64,000 nucleotides of DNA. Source: Hyalella azteca. Lineage: Eukaryota; Arthropoda; Malacostraca; Amphipoda; Hyalellidae. Location: contig NW_025944333.1 of the NCBI RefSeq assembly GCF_000764305.2, forward strand, positions 62,001-126,000, in the 5' to 3' direction. Both the position numbers and the translations under genes were made by a program. Shown here one piece after another: positions 10,865 through 21,159 of this stretch. Position 1 is the stretch's first letter. Each line of letters begins with the position of its first letter. The notes beneath the pieces are model-generated. The model saw only the letters and a list, made by a program, of their open reading frames with translations, was not told the origin of the DNA and searched no databases.

Positions 10865-11723
10865 NNNNNNNNNNNNNNNNNNNNNNNNNNNNNNNNNNNN
10901 NNNNNNNNNNNNNNNNNNNNNNNNNNNNNNNNNNNNNNNNNNNNNNNNNNNNNNNNNNNNNNNNNNNNNNNNNNNNNNNNNNNNNNNNNNNNNNNNNNNN
11001 NNNNNNNNNNNNNNNNNNNNNNNNNNNNNNNNNNNNNNNNNNNNNNNNNNNNNNNNNNNNNNNNNNNNNNNNNNNNNNNNNNNNNNNNNNNNNNNNNNNN
11101 NNNNNNNNNNNNNNNNNNNNNNNNNNNNNNNNNNNNNNNNNNNNNNNNNNNNNNNNNNNNNNNNNNNNNNNNNNNNNNNNNNNNNNNNNNNNNNNNNNNN
11201 NNNNNNNNNNNNNNNNNNNNNNNNNNNNNNNNNNNNNNNNNNNNNNNNNNNNNNNNNNNNNNNNNNNNNNNNNNNNNNNNNNNNNNNNNNNNNNNNNNNN
11301 NNNNNNNNNNNNNNNNNNNNNNNNNNNNNNNNNNNNNNNNNNNNNNNNNNNNNNNNNNNNNNNNNNNNNNNNNNNNNNNNNNNNNNNNNNNNNNNNNNNN
11401 NNNNNNNNNNNNNNNNNNNNNNNNNNNNNNNNNNNNNNNNNNNNNNNNNNNNNNNNNNNNNNNNNNNNNNNNNNNNNNNNNNNNNNNNNNNNNNNNNNNN
11501 NNNNNNNNNNNNNNNNNNNNNNNNNNNNNNNNNNNNNNNNNNNNNNNNNNNNNNNNNNNNNNNNNNNNNNNNNNNNNNNNNNNNNNNNNNNNNNNNNNNN
11601 NNNNNNNNNNNNNNNNNNNNNNNNNNNNNNNNNNNNNNNNNNNNNNNNNNNNNNNNNNNNNNNNNNNNNNNNNNNNNNNNNNNNNNNNNNNNNNNNNNNN
11701 NNNNNNNNNNNNNNNNNNNNNNN
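10865..11723. other. Assembly gap (859 N)
   Basis: Unknown bases. The right edge opens directly into a foldback-element arm, so the gap probably hides that element's hairpin. Frames crossing the gap are artefacts. Confidence 0.99.
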
Positions 11724-11850
11724 GCCATCAGGCCATAATGAATACGTGTACCAAGTTTCATCGAGCTACGTTCAGTACTTTGGGAGATATTCGATGTACA
11801 CTGAATCTGGAGACCGGCCGCGAGTCCGACTGTAAATTCGTCCGAGACGT
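11724..11850. mobile_element. Foldback element A, right terminus
   Basis: It matches the right ends of elements B (to 16538) and C (to 21159). Shared strings include AAGTTTCATCGAG, CGTTCAGTACTTTGG and the terminal TCCGAGACGTG. The left part of the element is missing in the gap. Confidence 0.8.
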
Positions 11851-13995
11851 GGGAACGAAAGTGGCAACTTTCCAATTGATATTCTAGACGTATATAAATT
11901 TCTTGCTATATTAAACAACACACCAAACGTACCGATAGTTGGTAGTAAATTAGTCTTTTCCCTATAATAGAATAACTGTAGAGTGGTGTAGTGCCTAATG
12001 CCTTTACTATAGTGACGAAATCAACTGAGTAGGTAACTTGGCGGTGTTACTGATATTCCCTAGACTCGAGAAGCTTAGCTTAGTAACCAACATATTTGCT
12101 TATTACGTAGTTGGCGGGCGCTCCATCGAAGTAACGAACATGCACTGGGCATTGCAAAGGGAAACATTTCTCGCTCAATAAATGATGTTTTCGCTTACAG
12201 TTGAACACTCCTTGTTAAACTTTTTTTCATGTTATTAAAATATGGTATCCTATAGTAGCGTAGTCTCCGTCAGTACCGTCACCTGTCAGCACTGTCAAGT
12301 TAGTGGCTTTGGTTTCATCGAAGTTTGAACTACCAAACTTGCAGTCCGACCTCATTTCAGGATGGTAAACGTTTTTGGTCAATAAATTTGTACGCGGCAT
12401 AAACTATTCAATAGTTTTTCATCGAATCAGAAATGAGTAATGAAATTTTCTAGAAATAATTAAGAAGTACATAGATTAGAGGCTTAAAATTGAAACAATA
12501 CTATATTAAGAGCTAAGAAGCACCAGACGCCGGTCATATACCTATGATTTCTTCCAAGTTTCGTGGACAGAGAATACGGCTGGTAAGGTAAGGCGTAATC
12601 AGGATAGTTTCCCGAACTTTATAATTGAATCATGTTAAAGACCATTCACAATATAATTCTACTACTAGTCTACGTTCTGTTCGAAACGAACTATTGATAA
12701 GGCCATATGTATATGATGATAAGAATACTTACAGGTATCAAGCAACCATGCATCGCAGACCGGCGCCAAGACTAGTTGTTTTGGAAACGGGATTAGGAGT
12801 TATCACTGCACAACCGCACGTGGCAACAACATGAGCTCAAATGATACAGTGATACATCGGCCGGTGCACTATTCTTTATCGTTTTGCTGCCGACTGCAGC
12901 CGACAACTGCCAACCGCTGGCTTGCCCTTCCATCACACGTCACGTGACCCATTTCGGAGCCGCGACATTTCTAAATCAATATATTTTACCTGACCTCCGA
13001 GCCGCGAGATTTCAAACTTACATATAAATGGGAGATCTCGGGCCGCGAAATTTCCATTAAAAGTAGATGTATTCCACCCCTGATCATGACCACCTGCCAT
13101 GCCCAAAAATTGAAATATGAGCATTTAAACTTATCTCTCAAGCTCATAGTCATTGATGTCAAATGGCAATCATGTCAAACTAAGTATCACTATTAACTGT
13201 AGTTTAAGTTGAATTTATGATATTTCAGTCTCTTACAGTTACACTAAATTTTTTGGACTATGCAGGTGTCCCAGCAACAGGCCAACAGCGGGATCAATCA
13301 TTAATATATGAACAATTATTTCTAAAACATTCGCTGTACACATCAACACATGTATGCTGAAAAAGAATCAGAAAATGAGCGGAACTCTCTTGTTTATTTA
13401 CTTACTTGAAAGTCCATGAGCGCATCTGTGTGCTGCTTCCAAACATTTTTATAGCTTGTTAAGTTGAGTAAGAAAATATACGTAAAGTGGCGAGGGTCAT
13501 AACATTAACATAAATGTGATAATTTTGTGCTAACTTCAGAGAGACGACTCTACATTTCAGCAACAGCGGTATAGACTATAGACTAGATCTCTAGAACCCG
13601 GACCTGGATCGGACCAGCTGACCCAGGTAAATGACTGTGTCTGCGCCCTGCGGCCCTGCAGCGGATGATCCGTCGGAATGGACGCAATTAAAGAATTACG
13701 GGATGCAAATCATCTAAAACGCTTAGAAGACTTTAAATTTGGAATATGATAAGAAACATTAAAAAGGTCGTCCTTTGCCGTGTTGAGTTTATATGATAGG
13801 TTTATTTATGCAGCGAACAAGTGTTTTTTCTCGACAAAACGAAATACATAATTATCGAAAGTGTCCAAAAATTTAATATTAATGATTGTATTATCATCTC
13901 TGACTTAGCCGTCTTGGCTTGTATCCGAACAGTCCCAGAATGCTGGGACTGTAACAGGAGGATGGACTAAACCCAGAACTCTATATTAAAATTTT
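11851..13995. other. Intergenic, no gene recognised
   Basis: Apart from the hAT-like right end at 12950-13082, I see no gene or clear repeat. A short hairpin (CAGTCCCAGAATGCTGGGACTG) lies near 13931. Confidence 0.4.
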
Positions 13996-14413
13996 GACGT
14001 ATCGTACAAATTTACGGCAGGACTCGCGGGCAGTCTCCCCAAATTCAGTGAACAAGGAAGATCTCCCAAAGTAATGAACGTAGCTCGATGAAACTTGGTA
14101 CATGTGATGTATTCATTAGGACCTAATGGTGATGTTTAGCTCGTAAAAGTTTTTGAAATTTCACCTTCATTCGCGAGTTATATGGCGATACGTGCCGAAA
14201 TTCGCAGTGAACAATACATTTCTTCTAAACAACTAAACATATTTGAACGAAACTTCGTATATGAATATCTAACCTCAAAACGGTGATGTTTAGCTCGTGA
14301 CAATTTATTTTTTATTTTGCCTCCGTTTGCGAGTTATACGGTTTTACGTATACGGCGTTTGGCCATTGCAAGTTTAAAAATCGACCTGATAAATGCCGGT
14401 CGTTTCCCCGTTA

Positions 14414-15101
14414 AGGTGCCTGTACACAGGGACAATACTGGCCTCCAGTTCATCCGCCGCTTGAATTGTCCACGCTACTGTCCTCGTGTTTAGGGGTTCA
14501 GCCGCCTCAGAGGCATGTGCCCGAGACGCGGCCGAGAGGGACAGCGATGTGTTGTTTTCTTCGATGGAGATGGAGGAGCGGACAGTAGCGCTGATGCAGC
14601 CATGGTGAGAGTTTTTGAGCCGCTCTTGTGAATCTTGGTTCAAGTGAATCATGGCATGTTTGAACGACAATGGTTCTAAGAAGAACCCAACAAAGTGGAG
14701 TCCAGACGATATTCAATTATTCTTTGAGATATTCTAAAAATATGAATTAATGTGGAATGTTCACCATGCTAGGAACCCCAACAAAATGAAAAGATAAACG
14801 AGTATTTTGAAACTGAAAGAAGACCTTATTAGTCAGGTTTAGTAGTTCCGGAAGTTGCATTTTTAAAGGCTAGAATAAAGGGTATAAAACAACATACAGA
14901 CTCGTGTTGTTGAAGGTGACCCTACTATCCATTTTCACAGGCCTCACTCGAAGGCTTCTAATGACGCACTGGTGGGCGCGAACGAAAAGAAATCGGCACC
15001 TTATACTCTCCTCGTGTACAGGCTTACTTGCCGGATAGTCACCAAGCGGCCGACACTTGCCGGATCTACTTGCCGCCTGCACTGTCCCCGTGTAAAGCAT
15101 C
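14414..15101 (+). mobile_element. PIF/Harbinger-like element with TTA target duplication
   Basis: TTA flanks both sides (14411-14413 and 15102-15104). Ends are AGGTGCCTGTACACAGGGAC on the left and GTCCCCGTGTAAAGCATC on the right, imperfect inverted repeats. The related element C has the uninterrupted equivalent (CTGTATATCCGTATAACTCGC on its minus strand), so the empty site supports the boundaries. The element encodes a decayed MADF protein (14651-14833). A 3-bp TTA duplication plus a MADF gene is the signature of the PIF/Harbinger group. At 688 bp it is non-autonomous. Confidence 0.75.
14651..14833 (+). pseudogene. MADF-domain protein remnant with two in-frame stops
   Basis: Translation from the ATG at 14651 gives a short polar leader, then KWSPDDIQLFFEIF, a stop, KYELMWNVHHARNPNKMKR, a stop, and TSILKLKEDL. 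This follows a MADF domain: an acidic or hydrophobic first helix (FFEIF), the near-invariant LW-type segment (here LMWN), an N-rich loop and the basic KR region, then a second hydrophobic helix. The two TAA codons sit where conserved lysine or glutamine codons would be one substitution away. It is a dead accessory gene of the surrounding Harbinger-like element. The rest of the protein is absent. Confidence 0.75.
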
Positions 15102-15455
15102 TTATTTCCGTATAACTCGCGAACGAAGGCAAGATCGAAAAAATTGTCACGAGCTAAACATCACCGTTGGGAGGTTAGGTATTTATGTACAAATCTTCGT
15201 TCAAATCTGTTTTGTATTTTAGAAGAAATTTCTTGTTCACTGCGAATTTAAGCCCGTATTGCTGTTTAAATCGCGAATTTGCATGAAATGGAAAAAAAAT
15301 CGTGAACAAAGGTATAATCTAAAAAAATTGTCACGAGGTATATATCACCCTTGGGAGGTTGGGTTTCTATACACAAAGTTTCGTTCAAATCTGTATATTA
15401 GTTTGGAATAAATGTCCTGTTCAGTGCGAATTTCGGTATGTATCGCCATAAAACA

Positions 15456-16006
15456 TAACATAACATAGTGATGTCGGCGCTGAAGAGTTAGCCTGATGTG
15501 GCCTGTCGCCGATTCTTGTACTTTTCGTGACTTGTTCAATTTATAAGATCTTCAATTAGAAGATCTAAAATCGTGTTCTTCAGCCGGGTCTTTTCAAGAC
15601 TGTCGATAGTTTGAAATAGCTACAGGACTTTCACCGGGTTCGATATGGTGTTACTGTGTTAGGCATTTCAAGTCTGAACATATATTTTTCCATAGCTTTA
15701 TCTAGTATGTTCTTGAAGACGTTCATACTCGGAGCGCCAACGATCTAATCGGGGAGGCTGTTCCACATCGGACCACATGTCGGTGATTCGATGCGAGAAG
15801 AAATGTTGTCGCGTGAATAAGTTCCAGAGCAGTTTTTTTAGTTTATAGCAATGGCCCCTGGTGTTGGTTGTTGTTTCAGATTCTGGTAATATTTCTGGAA
15901 ACGTGTATAAATGAGTATATTTATATACTTTAAAGAAGTCCCACGCAGACGTAAACGACCGGCATTTCTCAGGCCGATTTTTGAACTTGCATTGACCAAG
16001 AGCCAT
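15456..16006 (-). pseudogene. Non-LTR retrotransposon 3' part: end of the reverse transcriptase protein plus 3' terminus
   Basis: On the minus strand a frame of about 100 codons ends at 15698. It reads from ALGQCKFKNRPEKC to TTNTRGHCYKLKK and then RQHFFSHRITDMWSD. The RGHxxKL and HFFSxRxxxxW pattern is the conserved C-terminal tail of CR1/L2/jockey-type LINE polymerases. Downstream (towards 15456) comes the 3' end GGCGACAGGCC with an ATGTT repeat tail, the same terminus seen alone at 2934. Only the last 100 or so codons remain, with no reverse transcriptase core. It sits in the centre of foldback element B, and a 50-bp remnant of the same LINE sits in the centre of element C at 20634-20685, so the two were acquired together. 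Confidence 0.8.
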
Positions 16007-16538
16007 GTACGTAAAGCCGTATAACTCGCAAACGAAAGCAAAGTCAAAAAAATATCACGAGATAAACATCACCGTTGGGAGGTTAGGTTTCTATATGCAA
16101 AGTTTCGTTCGAATCTGTCCGGTATTTTAGAAGAAATCTCCGGTACACTGCGAATTTAAGCACTATTCTGCTGTTTAAATAACGAACGAGGGAAAAGAGA
16201 AAAATACTCGCCAACGAAGGCAAAACGTAAAAAAATTTCCACGAGCTGAATATCACCGTTTGGTATTCAGAAATTCATGTTCAAAATTTCATTCAGATCT
16301 CTTCAGTACTCTGGAAGAAATGGCCGGTACACTGCAAATTTCGGTATGTTTCGTCATATAACTCCCGAATGAAGGCGATATTAAAAAAATTGTCACGAGT
16401 TTGACATCACCGTTAGGCTATAGTGAATATGTGTAGCAAGTTTCATCGAGATACGTTCAGTACTTTGGAAGATATTCCAGGTACAATGACGGCCGCGAGA
16501 CCGGCCGCAAGTCCAGCCGTAAATTTGTCCGAGACGTG

Positions 16539-17822
16539 AATTTTGGATTTAATGGTTGGAACGTGGTTACAGCGCCTTCAGTTGGATAGTCAAATCTTAG
16601 TAATTGGGATTTTATGGTATGGAAATAGTTATTTTAGTTATATGCAATCATAAATTTTTCTCTGAATCGTCATATCTATGGTTACGTCATATCCATATTA
16701 GGGGAAAGTGTGTTGTTTGTTTGCCCTCTCGTTCACTATAGGTATTTATTTTTCGCCTCCACATGCGTTCGAGAGATGTACAATTGTACCTGCTCAGCAA
16801 TCTTGAATTGTTCTTGTTTACTTCTTCCCATTTGCTGCGGTCAGACAGCGCCTGCAATGCAGCGATCTTAGCTGTTATGTTGTTGAATGCCATTGCTGGT
16901 TAATGTCTAAAATATACACAGTCAGACCGCTCAGGCGCAGGAGACTTTTAATTAGGGCACAAAACAGAATCGCGCTGAGTAGCTAATGCTTGGTACTAAG
17001 TTGGTAGTGACCGTAGTGTTGGTACTTTACTACTTGGTCACTTGGTCTTGGTGTATAGTTGTATACTGTATAGGAAGTCTAGTTGGTACTGGTAGTATGT
17101 ATGATTTTTTATGGATACCACCATTACCATACCTAACTTTGGTTCGGAGAAAAGCATTGACAGCTGAAATTTAACTAAATAATGCCATGAAATTCTAATG
17201 AGGTTTAGTTTGTTTACTTTGTTAATCTAATCTATGGAGCAAATTTGGTGGAATTTCCCTAGCAATATTGAACCAATGACCAATCTTAATTATATTAATG
17301 CTGTTTAATTTTTGCAGAGTCCTAGTAAGTCTAAGTCTCTATGTCTGATTGTGATATTTACAATTTGTCATTTGTGGAAGAAAAATAATAGTTTCCCTTC
17401 ATCAGGGAAGGGAAGTAACTAATCTGCAAGTAAAATATCTATACTTTTATTTGTTTTATGGTAGGTATTTTTAAATTATTCATCATAGGGCTATACGATT
17501 TTACTCTAATCCTATCTGAGACCATAGTGACAAACCATGGATTTTTTAGAATCAGTTCATTTTTAATTTTGTCATTTACTCACAATTTAAATGAATTTCT
17601 TATGTATGATAATGCAGGTATCCAGGATACTTTACTGGTCTACATATAAGACTCAAAAATGAACTTGAGGGAGAGTCTAAAAAACTCTCTGCTTTGCCAC
17701 TATGTCTGAGACCGGTAGTGCCTGAAATATATCATACATGTAATTTTCTTGAGGTACTGACTGAAACCTAGGCCCAGAGGCAGATGCTGACTGTCAGACC
17801 CAGACTAGGAAATTGGGCAGGA
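16539..17822. other. Intergenic, no gene recognised
   Basis: AT-rich. Short frames at 16687-17649 contain no recognisable domain. Confidence 0.4.
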
Positions 17823-17869
17823 GCCACTGTGCAGAGAGTGGATGAATATTGCAAGATCAATGGTCAGGA

Positions 17870-18370
17870 ACATGGTGGCAGGGAATTATTGTGAGTAGTT
17901 ATCGGTCCACCACCGTGCGTCGGTCTTAACCCTTCGCAAGGCCCCATGCCCTTGGCCCTTGGGCCCCTCTTGCAAGTTGTAATGGTCTAAACTCAACAGT
18001 TCGACCCCTGGCCCCATCCCCATGGTCTCATCACAACTCCCTTTAGAAATATGTGGAGTTTTGAAATTGATAGTAATAAATCAATAAATATTTGAACTGG
18101 GAAATTCCTTAGTTACTTATATTGGTTCCACAATGATATCAATGACGTAAAAAATTACAATGACATTGGTTAAGCCTCACTGCCTCAGAGGCTCAGCCAT
18201 GATTCTAGCTTTGCTAAGTCCTTACACTCTTACCTCGTAATTCATGGTGTTAGAACTTCGATATTCAAATGTTGAATATCTGTCAAGTGTCAATATCACA
18301 ATCAAGATTATTTCACAATCAGAAATATGTTATAATATCACAATCGAAAATATTATTCACAAATAACCAT
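17870..18370. repeat. Dispersed repeat family F, copy 3 (longest)
   Basis: The copy starts ACATGGTGGCAGGGAATTAT and continues through the same blocks as 3566-4025. It is immediately preceded by the first 31 bp of family G (17823-17853). This juxtaposition suggests both are parts of one larger element, or nested insertions. Confidence 0.8.
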
Positions 18371-18373
18371 AAT

Positions 18374-18491
18374 GTTGTTAATAATATAATGTTGTTATAA
18401 TGTGCCATGTTGTTAATAATATAATGTTGTTATAATGTGCCATGTTGTTAATAATATAATGTTGTTTTAATGTGCCATGTTGTTAATAATA
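18374..18491. repeat. 35-bp tandem repeat, about 3.4 copies
   Basis: The unit begins GTTGTTAATAATATAATG and ends TAATGTGCCAT. Copies are nearly identical, indicating recent expansion. Confidence 0.9.
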
Positions 18492-18502
18492 TAATAAAGT
18501 TT

Positions 18503-18795
18503 GTAATAGAACGCACTAGATCGTAATAGAATGCACTAGATCGCATTAGAAGGCACTAGATTGTAATGGAACGCACTAGATCGTAATGGAACGCACTAGA
18601 TCGTAATAGAACGCACTAGATCGCATTAGAAGGCACTAGATCGTAATAGAACGCACTAGATCGTAATAGAACGCACTAGATCGCATTAGAAGGCACTAGA
18701 TCATAATAGAATGCACTAGATCATAATAGAACGCACTAGATCGCATTAGAAGGCTCTAAATTGCCTTAAAACGCATTAGTATGCACTAAAATGCT
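18503..18795. repeat. 20-bp tandem repeat, about 14 copies
   Basis: Units alternate between GTAATAGAACGCACTAGATC and GCATTAGAAGGCACTAGATC, suggesting a higher-order unit of two or three. The 3' copies degenerate (AAATGC). Confidence 0.9.
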
Positions 18796-18804
18796 CAAAA
18801 CCAG

Positions 18805-18955
18805 ATGAGGACGTACGTCGTCGGGACAAGCCAGATCACCCAGATGCGGACGTGCGCCAAGACAAGCCAGATGCGGACGTACGGTACGTCGGGACAAGCC
18901 AGATCACCCAGATGCAGACGTACGTCGAGACAAGCCAGATGCGTACGCCGCATTC
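18805..18955. repeat. Degenerate tandem array with ACAAGCCAGATG units
   Basis: Blocks of GGGACAAGCCAGAT, CACCCAGATGCGGACGT and GTACGTCG recur three to four times with indels. It directly follows the 20-bp array. Confidence 0.75.
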
Positions 18956-19025
18956 TACGCCAGTAGAAGGGCTTGGAGCCTCATTTACGCCGGATTAATC
19001 TGCGGAAACGGCACCATCCTGGGTA

Positions 19026-19175
19026 TGGGCAAGATCTTTGGTGACGCTTCAGTAGCAAAATTTACGCCTTCAGAAGATCTTGCTGACACATTTAGATTGA
19101 AATTCTTGCATTCAATATATTTGGCAGTCTTTGGCCAACTATTTAAAAAAAGTAAGGTTTCTGGTATGTTGGCCA
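19026..19175 (+). repeat. Dispersed repeat family G, copy 2, possible coding remnant
   Basis: This part of family G is open on the plus strand: KIFGDASVAKFTPSEDLADT, then FRLKFLHSIYLAVFGQLFKK. It lacks the stop present in the copy at 5820. I do not recognise the protein. It is followed by a short unrelated stretch. Confidence 0.5.
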
Positions 19176-20088
19176 TGGTCAGGAAGATGTGCCAGGTGCA
19201 CAGGAATTTATTTTGTCATTTTAACGACCTGCGCGGTGCGCCATACTATGCCGGTAAAAAAAATGCGCCGTGCGCCGTACTTTTAGAAAGCTAAAATTGA
19301 TTAAATATGGACGTGTGGCAACGCAATTTACGCAATCACACTGACCGTACACTGTACACACAAACGTGTATCCGCATTGTGTTGTGGTTGGATATGAGTT
19401 AACTAGATTGCTAACGCGTCAACTCAGTTTCTAAGTGTCAGCACAGTTATGAATATTCATTCATAGATCACAATTCAATCAGACATTAATTACAAAACTA
19501 AAGAAGGTAACATGGCTTTAGATGTGCCATCGGTGCCTTCTAATGAATGACTGGAGTCTGGACTGGTTGCGGCAAGTAAGGTATGAACCTGTATGTCAAC
19601 AGTACGAACCTGCATGCCAATGCTGGGACTACATTCCTGAGTCCCGACATCCTCCCGGCCGGCAAAATTGACACGATCAATACCTAATAACAATGCGCGT
19701 AAATGGACTATACAAATTAGGTCAATACGGCATAATTACAGAGCGTAATTAAACTATATGATACAAAATATGAATATATATATTTGCAAGATAAGTCAAT
19801 GGTCTGTCGTTTATTTTTGCTTCATTTGAGCAATTATGGTTTCCAAATCTGGGTGCGTTATGTTATGTCATGTGTACTTTGAATGCGCAAAAATTATAAC
19901 TATCATATGAAAATTGTTATGTAGGTTATGATTGCACAAATCGCCATAGAGTATCAAGATTGCAGTTCTGCTACCACCCTTCATTGAATTATTCCGCCTT
20001 TTTTTAAATTCAATAATTTCACTTCCAGCAAAGTTTGCAAAATTCATTAGCTGCATAAAATACTCTCTGCTGTGGTGTTCGATTCTGG
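19176..20088. other. Intergenic, no gene recognised
   Basis: AT-rich, with no domain or clear repeat seen. Confidence 0.4.
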
Positions 20089-21159
20089 TACGTTTCAGAC
20101 AAATTTACGGCCGGACTTGCGGCTGCTATCGCGGCCGGTGTCGAAATTCAGTGCACCTGGAATATCTCCCAAAGTACTGAACGTAGCTCAATGAATCTTG
20201 GTACACATATTCATTATGGCCTTACGGTGATGTTAAGCTTGTGACAATTTTTTTAATATCGCCTTCATTCAGGAGTTATATGACAAAACGTTCCAAAATT
20301 TGCAGTGTACCGGCCATTTCTTCCAGAGTACTGAACAGATCTGAATGAAATTTTGAATATGAATTTCTGAATACTGAACAGTGATGTTTAGCTCGTGAAA
20401 ATTTTTTACGTTTTGCCTTCGTTGGCGAGTATTTTTCTCTCTTCCCTCATTCGTGATTTAAACAGCAAATAGTGCTTAAATTTGCAGTGTACCAGAGATT
20501 TCTTCTAAAATACTGAACAGATTCAAACGAAACTTTGCATATAGAAACCTAACCTCCCAATGGTGATGTTTAGCTTGTGACAATTTTTTCGATTTTGCCT
20601 TCGTTTGCGAGTTATACGGATATACAGAGAAATGACCGGCATTTCTCAGGCCGATTCTTGAACTTGCATTGACCAAGAGCCATATACATAAAGCTGTATA
20701 ACTCGCAAACGAAGGCAAAATAAAAAAATTGTCACAAGCTAAACATCACCGTTGGGAGGTTAGGTTTCTATATGCAAAGTTTTGTTCGAATCTGTTCAGT
20801 ATTTTAGAAGAAATCTCTGGTACACTGCGAATTTAAGCGCTATTTTGCTGTTTAAATCATGAATGAGGGAAAAGAGAAAAATACTCGCTAACGAAGGCAA
20901 AACGTAAAAAATTTTCACGAGCTAAACATCACCATTTAGTATCCTGTAAGAAATGGCCGGTACACTGCAAATGTCGGCACGTTCCATCATATAATTCACA
21001 AATGAAGGCGATATTAAAAAAATTGTCACAAGCTTGACATCACTGTTAGGCCATAATGAATATTTGTACGAAGTTTCATCAAGATACGTTCAGTACTTTG
21101 GAAGATATTACAGGTACACTGATGGCCGCGAGACCGGCCGTAAATTTGTCCGAGACGTG
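20089..21159. mobile_element. Foldback element C (compact copy)
   Basis: The ends TACGTTTCAGACAAATTTAC and (reverse complement of right end) CACGTCTCGGACAAATTTAC are inverted. The flanks TTCTGG and TTCCGG agree at five of six bases, consistent with a 6-bp target duplication that has since mutated. The arms (20089-20620 and 20690-21159) mirror each other module by module. The 60-bp centre is the start of the LINE fragment also present in element B. It encodes no protein. Confidence 0.8.

Larger units (their letters stand above)
8489..13082. mobile_element. Pair of hAT-like termini in inverted orientation
   Basis: The left end CAGGGGAGGAAAAGATCTAC at 8489 and the reverse complement of the right end, CAGGGGTGGAATACATCTAC at 13082, match over about 22 bp and have the CAGGGGTGG-type start common in hAT elements. 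Both ends carry repeated subterminal GAGCCGCGA motifs (8515-8620 and 12955-13050). The flanking 8-mers, CTTACATT on the left and ATCATGAC on the right, do not match, so this is not a clean single insertion. No transposase is seen inside, and an assembly gap and a foldback fragment lie within. Confidence 0.5.
13996..16538. mobile_element. Foldback element B (modular-arm DNA transposon)
   Basis: The termini are inverted: GACGTATCGTACAAATTTAC on the left, and the reverse complement of the right end, CACGTCTCGGACAAATTTAC. AATTTT abuts both ends, a likely 6-bp target duplication. Each arm consists of several diverged modules of about 150-165 bp, each with GCGAGTTATACGG-type, AACATCACCGTTGGGAGG-type and GAATCTGT...TTAGAAGAAAT-type blocks, running inverted in the two halves. 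The centre contains LINE sequence (15456-16006, and a short inverted piece at 14360-14410), and a Harbinger-like element has inserted at 14414. No transposase is encoded, so it is non-autonomous. The superfamily is not assigned. Confidence 0.75.

Noticed and set aside
10754..11887. Frames of about 350 codons around 10.8-11.9 kb
   Set aside because: Made almost entirely of unknown bases in the assembly gap.
18503..18795. CRISPR-like array of 20-bp units
   Set aside because: There are no spacers; units follow each other directly, and the genome is eukaryotic.
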